Shown here piece after piece: positions 17,496 through 25,899 of a DNA stretch of 64,000 bases. The translations under genes and the position numbers were made by a program. Under the pieces are notes generated by a model, which saw only the letters and a list, made by a program, of their open reading frames with translations, did no database searches and was not told where the DNA came from. The stretch lies in NCBI RefSeq assembly GCF_015057245.1, contig NZ_SVET01000008.1, positions 62,001-126,000 on the forward strand, read 5' to 3'. Within the stretch, counting starts at the first letter, position 1. The number at the start of each line of letters is the position of its first letter. The DNA is from Pseudobutyrivibrio ruminis. Its GTDB lineage: Bacteria; Bacillota; Clostridia; Lachnospirales; Lachnospiraceae.

Positions 17496-18146
17496 ATGAA
17501 TTATAAGGTTATAGATAAAGAGACTTACTATAGAAAGGGCGTCTTTCGGCACTTTACAGAGGACTGCACATGTTCGACTTCTATGACAGCGAGGATTGAT
17601 GTTACTGATCTTGTTCGTTATTCCAAAATGACCGAGACAAAGTTCTACATCAACTTTCTTTATATCATGTCAAAGGTTCTAAATTCTCGCGAGGATTACA
17701 GGATGGGGTATCTTAGGGAAAAAGACGAACTGATCTGTTATGATGTGATCAATCCCATACAGTATATCTTTCATAAAGATACAGAAACCTTCACGCTTGT
17801 CTATACGGAATACGATGAAGATTATGAAAAATTCTACGCTGCGGCTCTGCGGGATGCTGAAGAGGCAAAAAAGACCAGAGAATACGGTTTTGATATTATG
17901 AATCATCCTAACTGGTTTGATGCGTCATGTATACCTTGGTTGTCCTATGATTCCATGCATCTTGAACTGCCCGACGTTCATATGTTTTTTGCGCCGGTCG
18001 TCAACTGGGGACAATACAAGGAAGAAAACAGCAGACTTGTCATGCCTGTTACTGTCCGTCTGAATCATGCGATTGCTGATGGCTACCTGGTAGCGAACGT
18101 ATTCCGTCTCCTGGAGCAGGAAATCCAGTTGTTTGCAGGGCTTTAA
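17496..18146 (+). CDS. Chloramphenicol acetyltransferase-family protein (CatA-like)
   Basis: The 216-residue protein matches the trimeric chloramphenicol O-acetyltransferase family in length and pattern. It has the catalytic H-A-I-A-D-G motif (His191, Asp195) near the C-terminus and F-Y-I-N-F-L-Y-I-M near residues 51-59. Known members use acetyl-CoA to acetylate the 3-hydroxyl of chloramphenicol; more distant members act on other acceptors or are uncharacterised. The usual second residue of the motif (HH) is N-H here and the usual following H after D-G-Y is L, so activity on chloramphenicol is not assured. It is a single gene with GAGG upstream of ATG and lies among accessory genes. Confidence 0.75.
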   Translation: MNYKVIDKETYYRKGVFRHFTEDCTCSTSMTARIDVTDLVRYSKMTETKFYINFLYIMSKVLNSREDYRMGYLREKDELICYDVINPIQYIFHKDTETFTLVYTEYDEDYEKFYAAALRDAEEAKKTREYGFDIMNHPNWFDASCIPWLSYDSMHLELPDVHMFFAPVVNWGQYKEENSRLVMPVTVRLNHAIADGYLVANVFRLLEQEIQLFAGL

Positions 18147-18309
18147 TCAACAACTTCAAATTTGTTTGAGAAGAAACAGTGTATGAATGGGGGGATTATA
18201 TGTGGTGCTAAGTTGTAGTTGCTGCATATTTGGAATTCTATGTGGAAAGAAACTTGCGACGATATTAAAATTTTGAAATTCAGTTAAACAGCATATTGTT
18301 AACAGTTTT

Positions 18310-18345
18310 TTACTGCCCGGTTTGAATGCCGGGCGGTAATTTTTA
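18310..18345 (+). terminator. Rho-independent terminator
   Basis: TTACTGCCCGG (18310-18320) pairs with CCGGGCGGTAA (18329-18339), with one G-T wobble, around an 8-nt loop and is followed by five T residues. It lies about 165 bp after the acetyltransferase gene; the DNA between shows no convincing gene. Confidence 0.85.
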
Positions 18346-18379
18346 TGTTAAGGATAGGATTGTTATTTATGATTATATA

Positions 18380-18427
18380 TTGACATATGTCAGAATGAAG
18401 AGTATGCTTTATATTGACATATGTCAG
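18380..18427 (+). promoter_or_regulatory. Promoter with paired TGACATATGTCA operators
   Basis: TTGACA (18380-18385) and TATGCT (18403-18408) are 17 bp apart. The 12-bp palindrome TGACATATGTCA overlaps the -35 (18381-18392) and occurs again downstream of the -10 (18415-18426), within the shared longer block ATATTGACATATGTCAG. The second copy lies just before the RBS GGAAGG. Occupying both sites would block initiation. The DUF134 HTH protein encoded next is the likely binder. Confidence 0.75.
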
Positions 18428-18439
18428 GAAGGATGAATT

Positions 18440-19177
18440 ATGCCTAAGAACACGAAATGTAGAAGAATATCAGGTCTTCCCAGAAAGTTTGGTTTTGCAC
18501 CTACGGATAATATTGATGAGGAAGCGTTACGGCTGACGTTTGATGAATTTGAGACTATACGCTTGCTGGATGCGGAAGGAATGACTCAGGAACAGTGTGC
18601 GGCTAAAATGGGTGTTGCCAGAACTACGGTGACAGCAATGTATGATAATGCTCGAAAGAAAATAGCGAAAGTACTTGTGGAGGGGAAGAGTCTTATCATT
18701 TCAGGTGGTAATGTAAGCTTTGACATTTCAAAAGGCGAAAGCATCAATGCTAAAAGAAAAAAAGGAGATAATGAGATGAGAGTTGCAGTAACTTATGAAA
18801 ATGGTGAGATTTTTCAGCACTTTGGACATACAGAGCAGTTTAAGGTATATGATATAAAAGATGGAAAAATCGTGCATGAAGAAATTGTGGATACAAATGG
18901 TCAGGGACATGGCGCTCTGGCAGGTTTTCTTTTTGGTGGAAAAGTAGACACCCTAATTTGCGGAGGTATTGGAGGAGGAGCACAGGTTGCACTCAGTGAA
19001 GCAGGCATCAAACTCTACGGAGGTGTATCCGGTAATGCAGATGAAGCAGTAAAAGCATTGATTGAAGAAAGACTTGATTATAACCCTGATGTAAAGTGTG
19101 ATCATCATGGTGAAGGCCATAATTGTAGTGATCATCACGATGAAGATCATCACTGTGGAGGCCATTGTGCTCATTGA
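18440..19177 (+). CDS. DUF134 HTH - NifX/NifB-like fusion with His-rich tail
   Basis: The 245-residue protein joins two families. Residues about 1-95 are a DUF134 (UPF0251) HTH domain with a Cys near the N-terminus and M-T-Q-E-Q-C-A-A-K-M-G-V-A-R-T-T-V. Residues about 112-215 are a dinitrogenase iron-molybdenum cofactor (NifX/NifB C-terminal) type domain with H-F-G-H and I-C-G-G-I-G-G-G-A. The tail (about 218-245) is rich in His and Cys (D-H-H-G-E-G-H-N-C, D-H-H-C-G-G-H-C), suggesting metal binding. A metal- or cluster-responsive regulator is inferred. It overlaps the next gene, a chromate-family transporter subunit, so it probably controls that transporter and itself through the paired operators upstream. 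Confidence 0.8.
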   Translation: MPKNTKCRRISGLPRKFGFAPTDNIDEEALRLTFDEFETIRLLDAEGMTQEQCAAKMGVARTTVTAMYDNARKKIAKVLVEGKSLIISGGNVSFDISKGESINAKRKKGDNEMRVAVTYENGEIFQHFGHTEQFKVYDIKDGKIVHEEIVDTNGQGHGALAGFLFGGKVDTLICGGIGGGAQVALSEAGIKLYGGVSGNADEAVKALIEERLDYNPDVKCDHHGEGHNCSDHHDEDHHCGGHCAH

Positions 19178-19736
19178 TCTGTTTTTAACATTTGCAAAGA
19201 TTGGGGTATTTACATTCGGCGGTGGGTATGCAATGATCTCACTTATCGAAAATGAGTGCGTGGATAATAAAAAATGGATAACTCATGATGAAATGATGAA
19301 CATTACTGTGATAGCAGAATCCACGCCCGGTCCCATAGCAATCAACTGTGCAACTTATGTCGGATATAAAAAGGGGAAACTTCCAGGAGCGATTATAGCT
19401 ACTCTTGGGATGGTACTTCCGTCTTTTGCTATTATATATGCTGTCTCAAGATTTCTGAATGGTTTTCTTGAAATAACTTGGGTCTCAAATGCATTTCGCG
19501 GAATAAAAATCGCTGTTGGGATTCTTATTGTGGATGCTGCGATAAAAATGCTGAAGAAAATGAAGCAAAAACCTATGCAGATAAGCATAGTTATATGTTC
19601 TGTGCTTACGATGTTCCTTATAAACGTATTTGCCGTTAATATATCATCCATGATACTTATGCTTGCAGCTGCATTTATCGGTATCATTGTTTTCGTTATA
19701 AAAAATAATATGGAAAAGAGGCGGGAAGAGAAATGA
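19167..19736 (+). CDS. Chromate transporter family (CHR) subunit 1
   Basis: The 189-residue membrane protein belongs to the short-chain CHR family, with the signature F-T-F-G-G-G-Y-A-M and the motif E-S-T-P-G-P-I-A-I-N near residue 53. Family members move chromate or sulfate-like oxyanions; many Clostridial pairs are untested. The GTG at 19167 was chosen because TGTGGAGG lies just upstream and it gives the normal family N-terminus (L-I-D-L-F-L-T-F). A longer reading from an ATG at 19098 would add residues encoded by the His-rich tail DNA of the previous gene. It overlaps that gene by 11 bp and the next by 4 bp. Confidence 0.82.
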   Translation: MLIDLFLTFAKIGVFTFGGGYAMISLIENECVDNKKWITHDEMMNITVIAESTPGPIAINCATYVGYKKGKLPGAIIATLGMVLPSFAIIYAVSRFLNGFLEITWVSNAFRGIKIAVGILIVDAAIKMLKKMKQKPMQISIVICSVLTMFLINVFAVNISSMILMLAAAFIGIIVFVIKNNMEKRREEK

Positions 19737-20293
19737 TATATATTGATCTGTTAATCGGATTTCTTGAGGTCGGCCTTTTTTCTTTCGGCGGAGCTTATGC
19801 GGCAATACCTTTGATCAGGGATGTTGTCATGGCTCACGGTTGGTTGGATGATGAAATGCTTGCATACATGATTGCTATCAGCGAAAGTACTCCCGGACCG
19901 ATTATGGTAAATATGGCCACATATATCGGAAGTGAAAAGGGAGGACTATTTGGTGCGATAATTGCTACCACAGCGGTTGTATTACCTGCTTTTTTAATCA
20001 TTTTGCTTATAATGGCAGCAATGAAGAAATATCTTCAAAACCGCTTAGTCAAGGCAGCTTTATCTGGGTTACAGCCATGTATTATAGGAATCATCTTGGC
20101 AACAGGTATATTTATGATTATAAAAAACTGCGGTTTTGTTTTCAGTGGCAGGCCTGATTTTCTTACGGCAGGACTTACTGGTGTTATCGCATTGATATAT
20201 TTTGGTTCGAGAAAAATCATAAAAAAAGGATTAGGCCCCATCACGCTTATTTGCTTTTCGGCATTTGTGGGAGCGATGGCTTATATGCTATAG
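19733..20293 (+). CDS. Chromate transporter family (CHR) subunit 2
   Basis: The 186-residue membrane protein is the partner of the preceding short-chain CHR subunit. It repeats the same signature motifs, F-S-F-G-G-A-Y-A-A and E-S-T-P-G-P-I-M-V-N, and has about five to six spans. Such half-length proteins pair in opposite membrane orientation to make one transporter. It begins 4 bp before the first subunit's stop (ATGA). The three-gene unit regulator-CHR-CHR ends here; no strong terminator follows at once. Confidence 0.83.
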   Translation: MIYIDLLIGFLEVGLFSFGGAYAAIPLIRDVVMAHGWLDDEMLAYMIAISESTPGPIMVNMATYIGSEKGGLFGAIIATTAVVLPAFLIILLIMAAMKKYLQNRLVKAALSGLQPCIIGIILATGIFMIIKNCGFVFSGRPDFLTAGLTGVIALIYFGSRKIIKKGLGPITLICFSAFVGAMAYML

Positions 20294-20621
20294 ATGGAAC
20301 ATTAACTTGGAAGTTAATTACAAAATTCCTGTTTGTTGAGTTCATGACCGACATTGTCCCGTTTTGACTCGTTTTGTCTCGTCTCGACCGACATTAGCAC
20401 TTTTCTTATAGATTTAACGGTGCTATTATTATCATAGACAAGTGAGAGGTAAACAAAAGCCACTCACTTGTTTTTCTTTTGCAGAAGAATAGGAAGCAGA
20501 TTTAAGCGTCCACATGACCAAACCCTCAAGGTCGTGTGTGGCGCTTTTTTTGTTGTCCGAAACCGGAAAGCGCGCGCCGGTGTTTCTATTAAAACTGTCA
20601 AAGAAAAGGAGAAAATTGAAT
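20294..20621 (+). promoter_or_regulatory. Hairpin-rich leader before the conjugative module
   Basis: This 328-bp gap holds no gene I trust. It contains two direct copies of GACCGACATT exactly 40 bp apart (20346-20355 and 20386-20395) with GTTTTG/GTCTC-type short repeats between them. A terminator follows, CAAGTGAG (20439-20446) / CTCACTTG (20463-20470) plus T run. A second strong stem-and-T-run structure spans about 20504-20553 (AGCG.CCACA...TGTGTGGCGCT). A further stem lies near 20565-20592 (GAAACCGG / CCGGTGTTTC). The series looks like a regulated leader, or the cis-acting end or origin region of the element. Confidence 0.5.
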
Positions 20622-21677
20622 ATGGATTATGAACGTTTCAAAGAAGGTTTCCAGGATGCGTTAAAGGCTGAACTTGCTGTTAGAGGAGATGACGTTGAAC
20701 TTACTGCTCGTAGAGTAGATAAGATGAATGACAGCTATGATGCTATCACAGTAAGACCTGTAGACAGTTCCATTGGAGTGAACATCAGCGTTGAGAAAGC
20801 ATTTGCTGCTTATGAGAATGGTACACCAATTCCTGAGATTGCAGAGCATTTTGCTGATGCAGTGGAAAAAGGATTCCGTGAATCCCCTCAGGTCGATCTG
20901 GAGTCGCTCTCTGATTATGAGCAGATGAAGAGCAAGCTTTCTATGGAAGTGGTTTCTGCAGAGAAGAATGCGGAACTTCTTGAGAGCGTACCTCACGAAA
21001 GAATGGAGGATATGGCTGTTGTTTATCGCTTTGTGCTTGATCAGACAGATTCTGGTAATGGAACAATCCTTGTTACCAATCAGTTGCTTGATCAGTATGG
21101 CATTACCAAAGAGCAGCTTCGCGCTGATGCCATGGAGAATGCACCAGAAATCAGACCATCTGAGATCAGAGGTATGTCTGAAGTTATGAGTGAGATTGCA
21201 CCTGGCATGATTCCTGAGGTTGCACCGGAAGATGAGCAGATGTTTGTTGCTACAGTTCCGGATAAGATTCATGGAGCCGGTGTTATCGCATATCCGAATT
21301 TCATGGAGGACGCAGCTCAGAAGATGGGCGGTGACTTCTTCGTTCTTCCAAGCAGTATCCATGAGGTGTTGCTTGTAAAGGACAATGGCCAGATGACAGC
21401 CAAAGAGCTGGAAAATATGGTCAAAGAGGTCAATGCTACTCAGGTAGAACCTGCAGATCAGCTTACAGATCATGTTTATCATTACGACAGCCAGAATCAT
21501 ATTTTTGAGCTGGCTGATAAGTATGAGGAACGTCAGCGTGAGGCTGAACACGAGGCTGTTGATAAAGATTCCGTCCTTGGAGATCTAAAAGAAAAGAAAC
21601 AGGAGATTGCAAAGAAAGATCCGGCTAAGGATGCAGCCACAAAAGCTGCAACCAAGAAGCATGAGACTTCTTTATAA
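20622..21677 (+). CDS. DUF5688 family protein of conjugative elements
   Basis: The 351-residue soluble protein opens the transfer module. It is acidic in the body and ends in a Lys/Ala-rich tail (K-D-P-A-K-D-A-A-T-K-A-A-T-K-K). The start at 20622 is preceded by AAAGGAG; an upstream in-frame ATG at 20514 lies inside the leader terminator and is rejected. I match it to DUF5688 proteins that usually head Tn1549-like modules; their role is unknown. A good terminator follows. No catalytic motif is evident. Confidence 0.72.
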   Translation: MDYERFKEGFQDALKAELAVRGDDVELTARRVDKMNDSYDAITVRPVDSSIGVNISVEKAFAAYENGTPIPEIAEHFADAVEKGFRESPQVDLESLSDYEQMKSKLSMEVVSAEKNAELLESVPHERMEDMAVVYRFVLDQTDSGNGTILVTNQLLDQYGITKEQLRADAMENAPEIRPSEIRGMSEVMSEIAPGMIPEVAPEDEQMFVATVPDKIHGAGVIAYPNFMEDAAQKMGGDFFVLPSSIHEVLLVKDNGQMTAKELENMVKEVNATQVEPADQLTDHVYHYDSQNHIFELADKYEERQREAEHEAVDKDSVLGDLKEKKQEIAKKDPAKDAATKAATKKHETSL

Positions 21678-21700
21678 GCTCCATCAATAAGTAAGAGAGA

Positions 21701-21732
21701 GGCTTCCCTTTTTTTAGGGAGGCCTTTTTCAA
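21701..21732 (+). terminator. Rho-independent terminator
   Basis: AGGCTTCCCT (21701-21710) pairs with AGGGAGGCCT (21717-21726), with one wobble, around a T-rich loop and is followed by TTTTTC. Confidence 0.85.
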
Positions 21733-21753
21733 TGGTGAAAGGAGATATCTAAG

Positions 21754-21966
21754 ATGAGTAAGAAATATATGAGAGTTCAGAAGAACTTTAACAAAAATGG
21801 CATTTCAAGGGTGCCACACAGTGTTGCACCTAAGCTTGGTCCAGTTACACCTTGCAATTGCAGTCATCCTTGTCCTTATGGTAATGGCAGAACGTTTTGC
21901 TTTCCCTGCTATCAGAAGCTTGTTGCTGACTGCAGAAGTAACAGTGTTGTTACAGGTAATGCCTAA
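21754..21966 (+). CDS. Small cysteine-rich protein
   Basis: The 70-residue protein has six cysteines in its second half (C-N-C-S-H-P-C-P-Y-G...F-C-F-P-C-Y...C), suggesting a small zinc-binding fold. The RBS AAAGGAGA is well placed before the ATG, and the gene lies 11 nt before the replication initiator. I do not recognise the family beyond its recurrence in conjugative elements. A DNA- or RNA-binding role is possible but not shown. Confidence 0.6.
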   Translation: MSKKYMRVQKNFNKNGISRVPHSVAPKLGPVTPCNCSHPCPYGNGRTFCFPCYQKLVADCRSNSVVTGNA

Positions 21967-21977
21967 AGAGGTGTGGT

Positions 21978-22841
21978 ATGGACTTTGGCTATTTTCATGA
22001 GGAAGAGTCTGAGCAGTTTGCCTTCTATAGGATTCCCCAGGTTCTTTTTAAGGATGAAAAGTTTGCAAAGCTTTCTACGGATGCCAAGGTTCTGTATGGA
22101 CTATTTCTGAATCGGGTATCCCTTTCCAAAAAGAATCATTGGATTGATGACGAGGGCAGAGTGTACGTCTATTACACTCTTGTCAGTATTCAGGAGGATT
22201 TGCATTGTGCAAGTCAGAAGGCATTAAAGCTTTTAAAGGAACTTGAGAGCTATGGACTTATCGAAAGAGTTAAGCAGGGACTTTGTAAACCTGACAGGAT
22301 CTATGTGAAGAACTTTATCCTGCTTCAGGAATCACCAGTCCGGAGTGGTGAAAATCACCATACCGGTGTAGTGAAAATCACCAGCCCGGAATGTCGAGAA
22401 TCACCACCTAATAATACTGAGTTAAATAATACTGAGTGTAGTAATACTAATCTTATCTTATCTAAGAGCAGAGAAGATGAGAGGGAGCTATACAGACAAT
22501 ATTTATACCAGTCACTGGATATAGAGATACTCAAAGAGCGCTATCCCTATGGAGTAGAAGAGATAGATGAGATTTTTGACATAATCCTGGATGTGCTGTG
22601 CAGCAATCAGAAGTTTATCACTATATCCGGGGATAAAAAGCCTATTAACGTAGTGAAAAGCAGATTCATGAAGCTGGATAGCAGCCATATCCAGTTTGTT
22701 ATGGACAGTATGAAGGAAAAAACTACAAAGGTTCGCAATGTAAAGAAATATATAGTGGCAGCGCTATACAATGCGCCAATTACTATTAACAACTACTATT
22801 CGTCGCTGGTTCAGCATGACATGGCGACAGGAAAAATATAA
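21978..22841 (+). CDS. Replication initiator protein (RepA N-terminal domain type)
   Basis: The 287-residue protein has the RepA_N winged-helix start region: F-Y-R-I-P-Q-V-L-F-K-D-E-K-F, then L-S-T-D-A-K-V-L-Y-G-L-F-L-N-R and a second helix-turn-helix (L-K-L-L-K-E-L-E-S-Y-G-L-I). The middle is Ser/Thr/Asn-rich and the C-terminus helical. Such proteins start replication in Firmicute plasmids and are thought to support a circular stage of Tn1549-like elements. The start at 21978 follows AAAGAGGTG. The next gene begins 12 nt after its stop. Confidence 0.82.
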   Translation: MDFGYFHEEESEQFAFYRIPQVLFKDEKFAKLSTDAKVLYGLFLNRVSLSKKNHWIDDEGRVYVYYTLVSIQEDLHCASQKALKLLKELESYGLIERVKQGLCKPDRIYVKNFILLQESPVRSGENHHTGVVKITSPECRESPPNNTELNNTECSNTNLILSKSREDERELYRQYLYQSLDIEILKERYPYGVEEIDEIFDIILDVLCSNQKFITISGDKKPINVVKSRFMKLDSSHIQFVMDSMKEKTTKVRNVKKYIVAALYNAPITINNYYSSLVQHDMATGKI

Positions 22842-22853
22842 GGAGGAATGACA

Positions 22854-23264
22854 ATGGAACAGATTACAATTGATATTCAGCTTGATCCTATTAAGGATGG
22901 AATTAAAGTACCGGAGACAGATTTATCCAGGCCAGATGCTCATGCTGTGATTCTTGGAACCAACGGTAAAATCAGACAGATTTCTATGAAGGAAGCAGAG
23001 ACAATCCTTGATCAGATGGCTACTTGTGGGGCAGGGACTCATCTTGGACAGTCAGATTATATTGCTGTTTACAACAAGGATAAGCTTTTTAAGGCTGAAG
23101 GTGAGGAGTACTTGGTAGGCAGTGTTCTCATTTTTCAAAGAGCAGGGAATGTGCTCAAGGCTATTCCTGATGATGAGATTGGTGATCTCTTAGAGGTTGC
23201 TATGGCACAGATGGATACTTTGAAGGCAGGAGATGCCTGCTTTTCTGCAATGCGTGTTGATTAA
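22854..23264 (+). CDS. DUF3846-like mobile-element protein
   Basis: The 136-residue protein contains L-I-F-Q-R-A-G-N and a run of acidic residues toward the end. It resembles DUF3846-type proteins of conjugative elements, a match I hold with moderate confidence; the function is unknown. I chose the ATG at 22854 because AGGAGG (22841-22846) is 7 nt upstream. The ATG at 22848 is too close to that site. It sits between replication and coupling genes in a single operon. Confidence 0.6.
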   Translation: MEQITIDIQLDPIKDGIKVPETDLSRPDAHAVILGTNGKIRQISMKEAETILDQMATCGAGTHLGQSDYIAVYNKDKLFKAEGEEYLVGSVLIFQRAGNVLKAIPDDEIGDLLEVAMAQMDTLKAGDACFSAMRVD

Positions 23265-23276
23265 GGAGGGAATATC

Positions 23277-23606
23277 ATGAGTAGAACAATACCGAGAGCA
23301 TATGTTACTGCAGCATGGAATAAGAATCCGGTTGTGGCAAAAGAAGATGCCAAGAAATATTGTCAGGAACTGGTAAAGGAAGGATACCTTCCACTTTGTC
23401 CTATTCTTGCTTTTGATGGAATCTTTTCAGCTGAGGATACGGAAGCTCATAAGAGATTCAAGGAAATGTCCGAGGATCTACTTCGTAGAGCCAGATTCCT
23501 TGTTATCTGTGGTAATAAGCAGAATGAGGAAGTTAAGGATGATATCGCAATAGCCAGAAAATCCAAGGTTATTGTTACAACCTTAGATGGAGTGATTGGC
23601 TTATAG
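23277..23606 (+). CDS. DUF4406/nucleoside deoxyribosyltransferase-like protein
   Basis: The 109-residue protein has a small alpha/beta pattern: a start strand P-R-A-Y-V-T-A-A-W, then Y-C-Q-E-L-V-K-E-G-Y-L-P-L-C-P and D-L-L-R-R-A-R-F-L-V-I-C-G. This resembles the nucleotide-processing YspA/DUF4406/DUF7768 group related to deoxyribosyltransferases. A catalytic role is not proven. Similar genes recur in Tn1549-like elements between the replication initiator and PcfB. AAGGAGGG precedes its ATG. Confidence 0.55.
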   Translation: MSRTIPRAYVTAAWNKNPVVAKEDAKKYCQELVKEGYLPLCPILAFDGIFSAEDTEAHKRFKEMSEDLLRRARFLVICGNKQNEEVKDDIAIARKSKVIVTTLDGVIGL

Positions 23607-23635
23607 GATGTTAGTCAGGAAGGAGGCGATAGTTC

Positions 23636-24121
23636 ATGGTTAATGAAGAGTCATCAGCCAAGTCGCTCCATTTCATGGTGGAAAAAGGTGCTAAGCCAAC
23701 AGTGCGTATGTTTATGAATATCCTGAAAGCATATTTGCGTCACCGACATGATAAAAAATATTTTGGTAAGGAGAAAGAACCTACAGGTAAGATGCCTGTG
23801 AAAAAGCTCATTAAGCAGGGCAAAGGTGCTCAGAAAATTGAGCTGGATGGTGAAGATATCCATTTGTTTAATCGCCTTGCCAGGAAGTACGGTGTAGATT
23901 ATGCCGTGGTGAAAGATAAGGAGGCTGGTACTTATAAAATCTTTTTCAAGGCTCAGGATGCAGATGCTATCTCTGATCTGGTAGCTGATTATACCAAGAG
24001 AACCCTCGGAAAAGAAAAAGGTGCAAAGGAGAGCGTACTTGGTAAGCTTAAGAAACTTAAGGAAAAGGTTGCTTCTATACCTCGCAAGGTAGTAGAGAAG
24101 AGGAAGGAGCAGACACGATGA
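23636..24121 (+). CDS. PcfB family protein (DUF3801)
   Basis: The 161-residue basic protein matches PcfB, an accessory factor of Gram-positive conjugation that accompanies the coupling protein PcfC/VirD4 in pCF10-like systems. The N-terminal F-M-V-E-K-G-A-K-P-T-V-R-M-F and central G-V-D-Y-A-V-V-K-D are typical. The C-terminal 40 residues are Lys/Arg-rich. Its stop overlaps the VirD4 ATG by 4 bp (ATGA), so the two are coupled. AAGGAGG lies upstream. Confidence 0.8.
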   Translation: MVNEESSAKSLHFMVEKGAKPTVRMFMNILKAYLRHRHDKKYFGKEKEPTGKMPVKKLIKQGKGAQKIELDGEDIHLFNRLARKYGVDYAVVKDKEAGTYKIFFKAQDADAISDLVADYTKRTLGKEKGAKESVLGKLKKLKEKVASIPRKVVEKRKEQTR

Positions 24122-25896
24122 ATCAGAAATTAAAAAAGAAGATTATCCTGAATATCCCTTATGTTGCAATAGGCCTGTTTGCTACAAACTTAGGTGAGGC
24201 CTGGAGAATAGCAGAAGGGATGAATGCTTCGGAAAAGCTTCAGGGGCTTATTATTGGAGGCGGATTTCAAACCGCATTTACGAATCCGCTTCCTAGCTTA
24301 CATCCCTTTGATTTGCTTATTGGTGCAGCCTGTGGCGCAGCACTACGACTTGCAGTTTATCTGAAGGGAAAGAATGCTAAGAAATTTCGGCATGGCTCAG
24401 AATATGGTTCAGCCAGATGGGGGAAGCCCTCCGACATAGAACCGTTCAAAGATCCCGATCCGAAGAATAATGTGATTCTGTCCCAAACGGAGCAGATTAC
24501 ACTAAGTTCCAGACCATCACAGCCAAAGTACGCAAGAAATAAGAATGTTCTGGTTGTAGGTGGTTCCGGCTCAGGTAAAACGAGATTTTTTATTAAACCA
24601 AACTTGCTGCAGTGCGACAGTAAGGATTATCCTTGTTCGTTTGTAGTAACTGATCCAAAGGGAAGCGTGGTTCTTGAATGTGGCAATGCACTTTTGAAGA
24701 AAGGGTATCGAATTAAAATCTTCAATACCATCAACTTTAACAAGAGTATGCATTATAATCCTTTCGCTTATATTCATAGTGAGAAGGATATCTTAAAGCT
24801 TGTAACTACGCTGATTGCCAACACTAAAGGTGAAGGAAAAGGCGGTGATGAATTCTGGGAAAAGGCCGAAAAATTGCTGTATTCAGCGCTTATAGGCTAC
24901 ATCCATTATGAGGCTCCGATAGAGGAGCAGAACTTCACAACACTTCTTGAAATGATTAATGCAATGGAAGTCAGAGAAGATGATGAGGAGTTCAAAAACG
25001 CAGTAGATATGCTTTTTGATGAGCTGGAAGAAAAAGATCCGAATCATTTTGCAGTTCGCCAATATAAAAAATATAAATTGGCAGCTGGAAAGACAGCTAA
25101 GTCAATCCTTGTAAGCTGTGGTGCCAGATTGGCTCCATTCGATATCAAGGAGCTTCGAGAGATTACAGCTTATGATGAATTACAACTGGATACCATAGGT
25201 GATAAGAAGACGGCGTTGTTTCTGATTATGTCAGATACAGATGCCACTTTTAATTTCCTAATATCTATGGTGTATACGCAGCTGTTTAATCTCCTTTGTG
25301 AGAAAGCTGATGATGTTTACGGTGGAAGGCTTCCGGTCCATGTAAGGTGCCTCGTAGATGAGTGCGCCAATATCGGACAGATTCCTAACCTGGAAAAACT
25401 TGTGGCAACTATCAGATCCCGTGAGATTAGTGCCTGCCTGGTTTTGCAGGCAAAGTCACAGCTTAAGGCAATCTACAAAGATAATGCGGATACCATTATC
25501 GGCAACATGGATTCTCAGATCTTCCTTGGTGGAACTGAGAAGACAACGCTTAAGGATCTCACCGAGATTCTTGGCAAGGAAACTATTGATATGTACACCA
25601 CAGGAAATACCAAGGGCTCCCAGGAATCCTACAGCATGAATTATCAGAAACTCGGCAAAGAGCTGATGAGTATGGATGAGCTTGCTGTTATGGATGGAAG
25701 TAAATGCATTGTGCAGGTTAGAGGTGTGAGACCTTTTCTCTCAGATAAGTATGACCTGACGAAACATCCAAACTATCCGCTGACAGCAGATTATGACAAG
25801 AAGAATTGGTTTGATATTGAGAAGTATCTAAACAGAAAGCTTGTCCTTCATCCAAATGATGAATACGAAGTATTTGAAGATGGCGAAAGCAAGTAA
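24118..25896 (+). CDS. VirD4-like type IV coupling protein (CD1115 family)
   Basis: The 592-residue TraG/VirD4 ATPase links the relaxosome to the transfer channel. Two N-terminal membrane segments (about 10-25 and 50-85) precede the ATPase. Walker A is G-G-S-G-S-G-K-T (148-155), and Walker B is in R-C-L-V-D-E-C-A-N (Asp414-Glu415). The motif S-G-C-like C-L-V-L-Q-A-K-S-Q-L typical of TraG follows. Length is normal. The downstream 273-bp hairpin-rich gap separates it from the channel genes. Confidence 0.92.
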   Translation: MNQKLKKKIILNIPYVAIGLFATNLGEAWRIAEGMNASEKLQGLIIGGGFQTAFTNPLPSLHPFDLLIGAACGAALRLAVYLKGKNAKKFRHGSEYGSARWGKPSDIEPFKDPDPKNNVILSQTEQITLSSRPSQPKYARNKNVLVVGGSGSGKTRFFIKPNLLQCDSKDYPCSFVVTDPKGSVVLECGNALLKKGYRIKIFNTINFNKSMHYNPFAYIHSEKDILKLVTTLIANTKGEGKGGDEFWEKAEKLLYSALIGYIHYEAPIEEQNFTTLLEMINAMEVREDDEEFKNAVDMLFDELEEKDPNHFAVRQYKKYKLAAGKTAKSILVSCGARLAPFDIKELREITAYDELQLDTIGDKKTALFLIMSDTDATFNFLISMVYTQLFNLLCEKADDVYGGRLPVHVRCLVDECANIGQIPNLEKLVATIRSREISACLVLQAKSQLKAIYKDNADTIIGNMDSQIFLGGTEKTTLKDLTEILGKETIDMYTTGNTKGSQESYSMNYQKLGKELMSMDELAVMDGSKCIVQVRGVRPFLSDKYDLTKHPNYPLTADYDKKNWFDIEKYLNRKLVLHPNDEYEVFEDGESK

Positions 25897-25899
25897 CCA

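Noticed and set aside
20514..20621. Longer N-terminus for the DUF5688 protein
   Set aside because: It would be encoded by the leader terminator hairpin and has no RBS.
20661..21551. Minus-strand open frame of 296 codons opposite the DUF5688 gene
   Set aside because: It runs fully inside a well-supported + gene, is His/Cys/Leu-rich without domains, and lacks an RBS.
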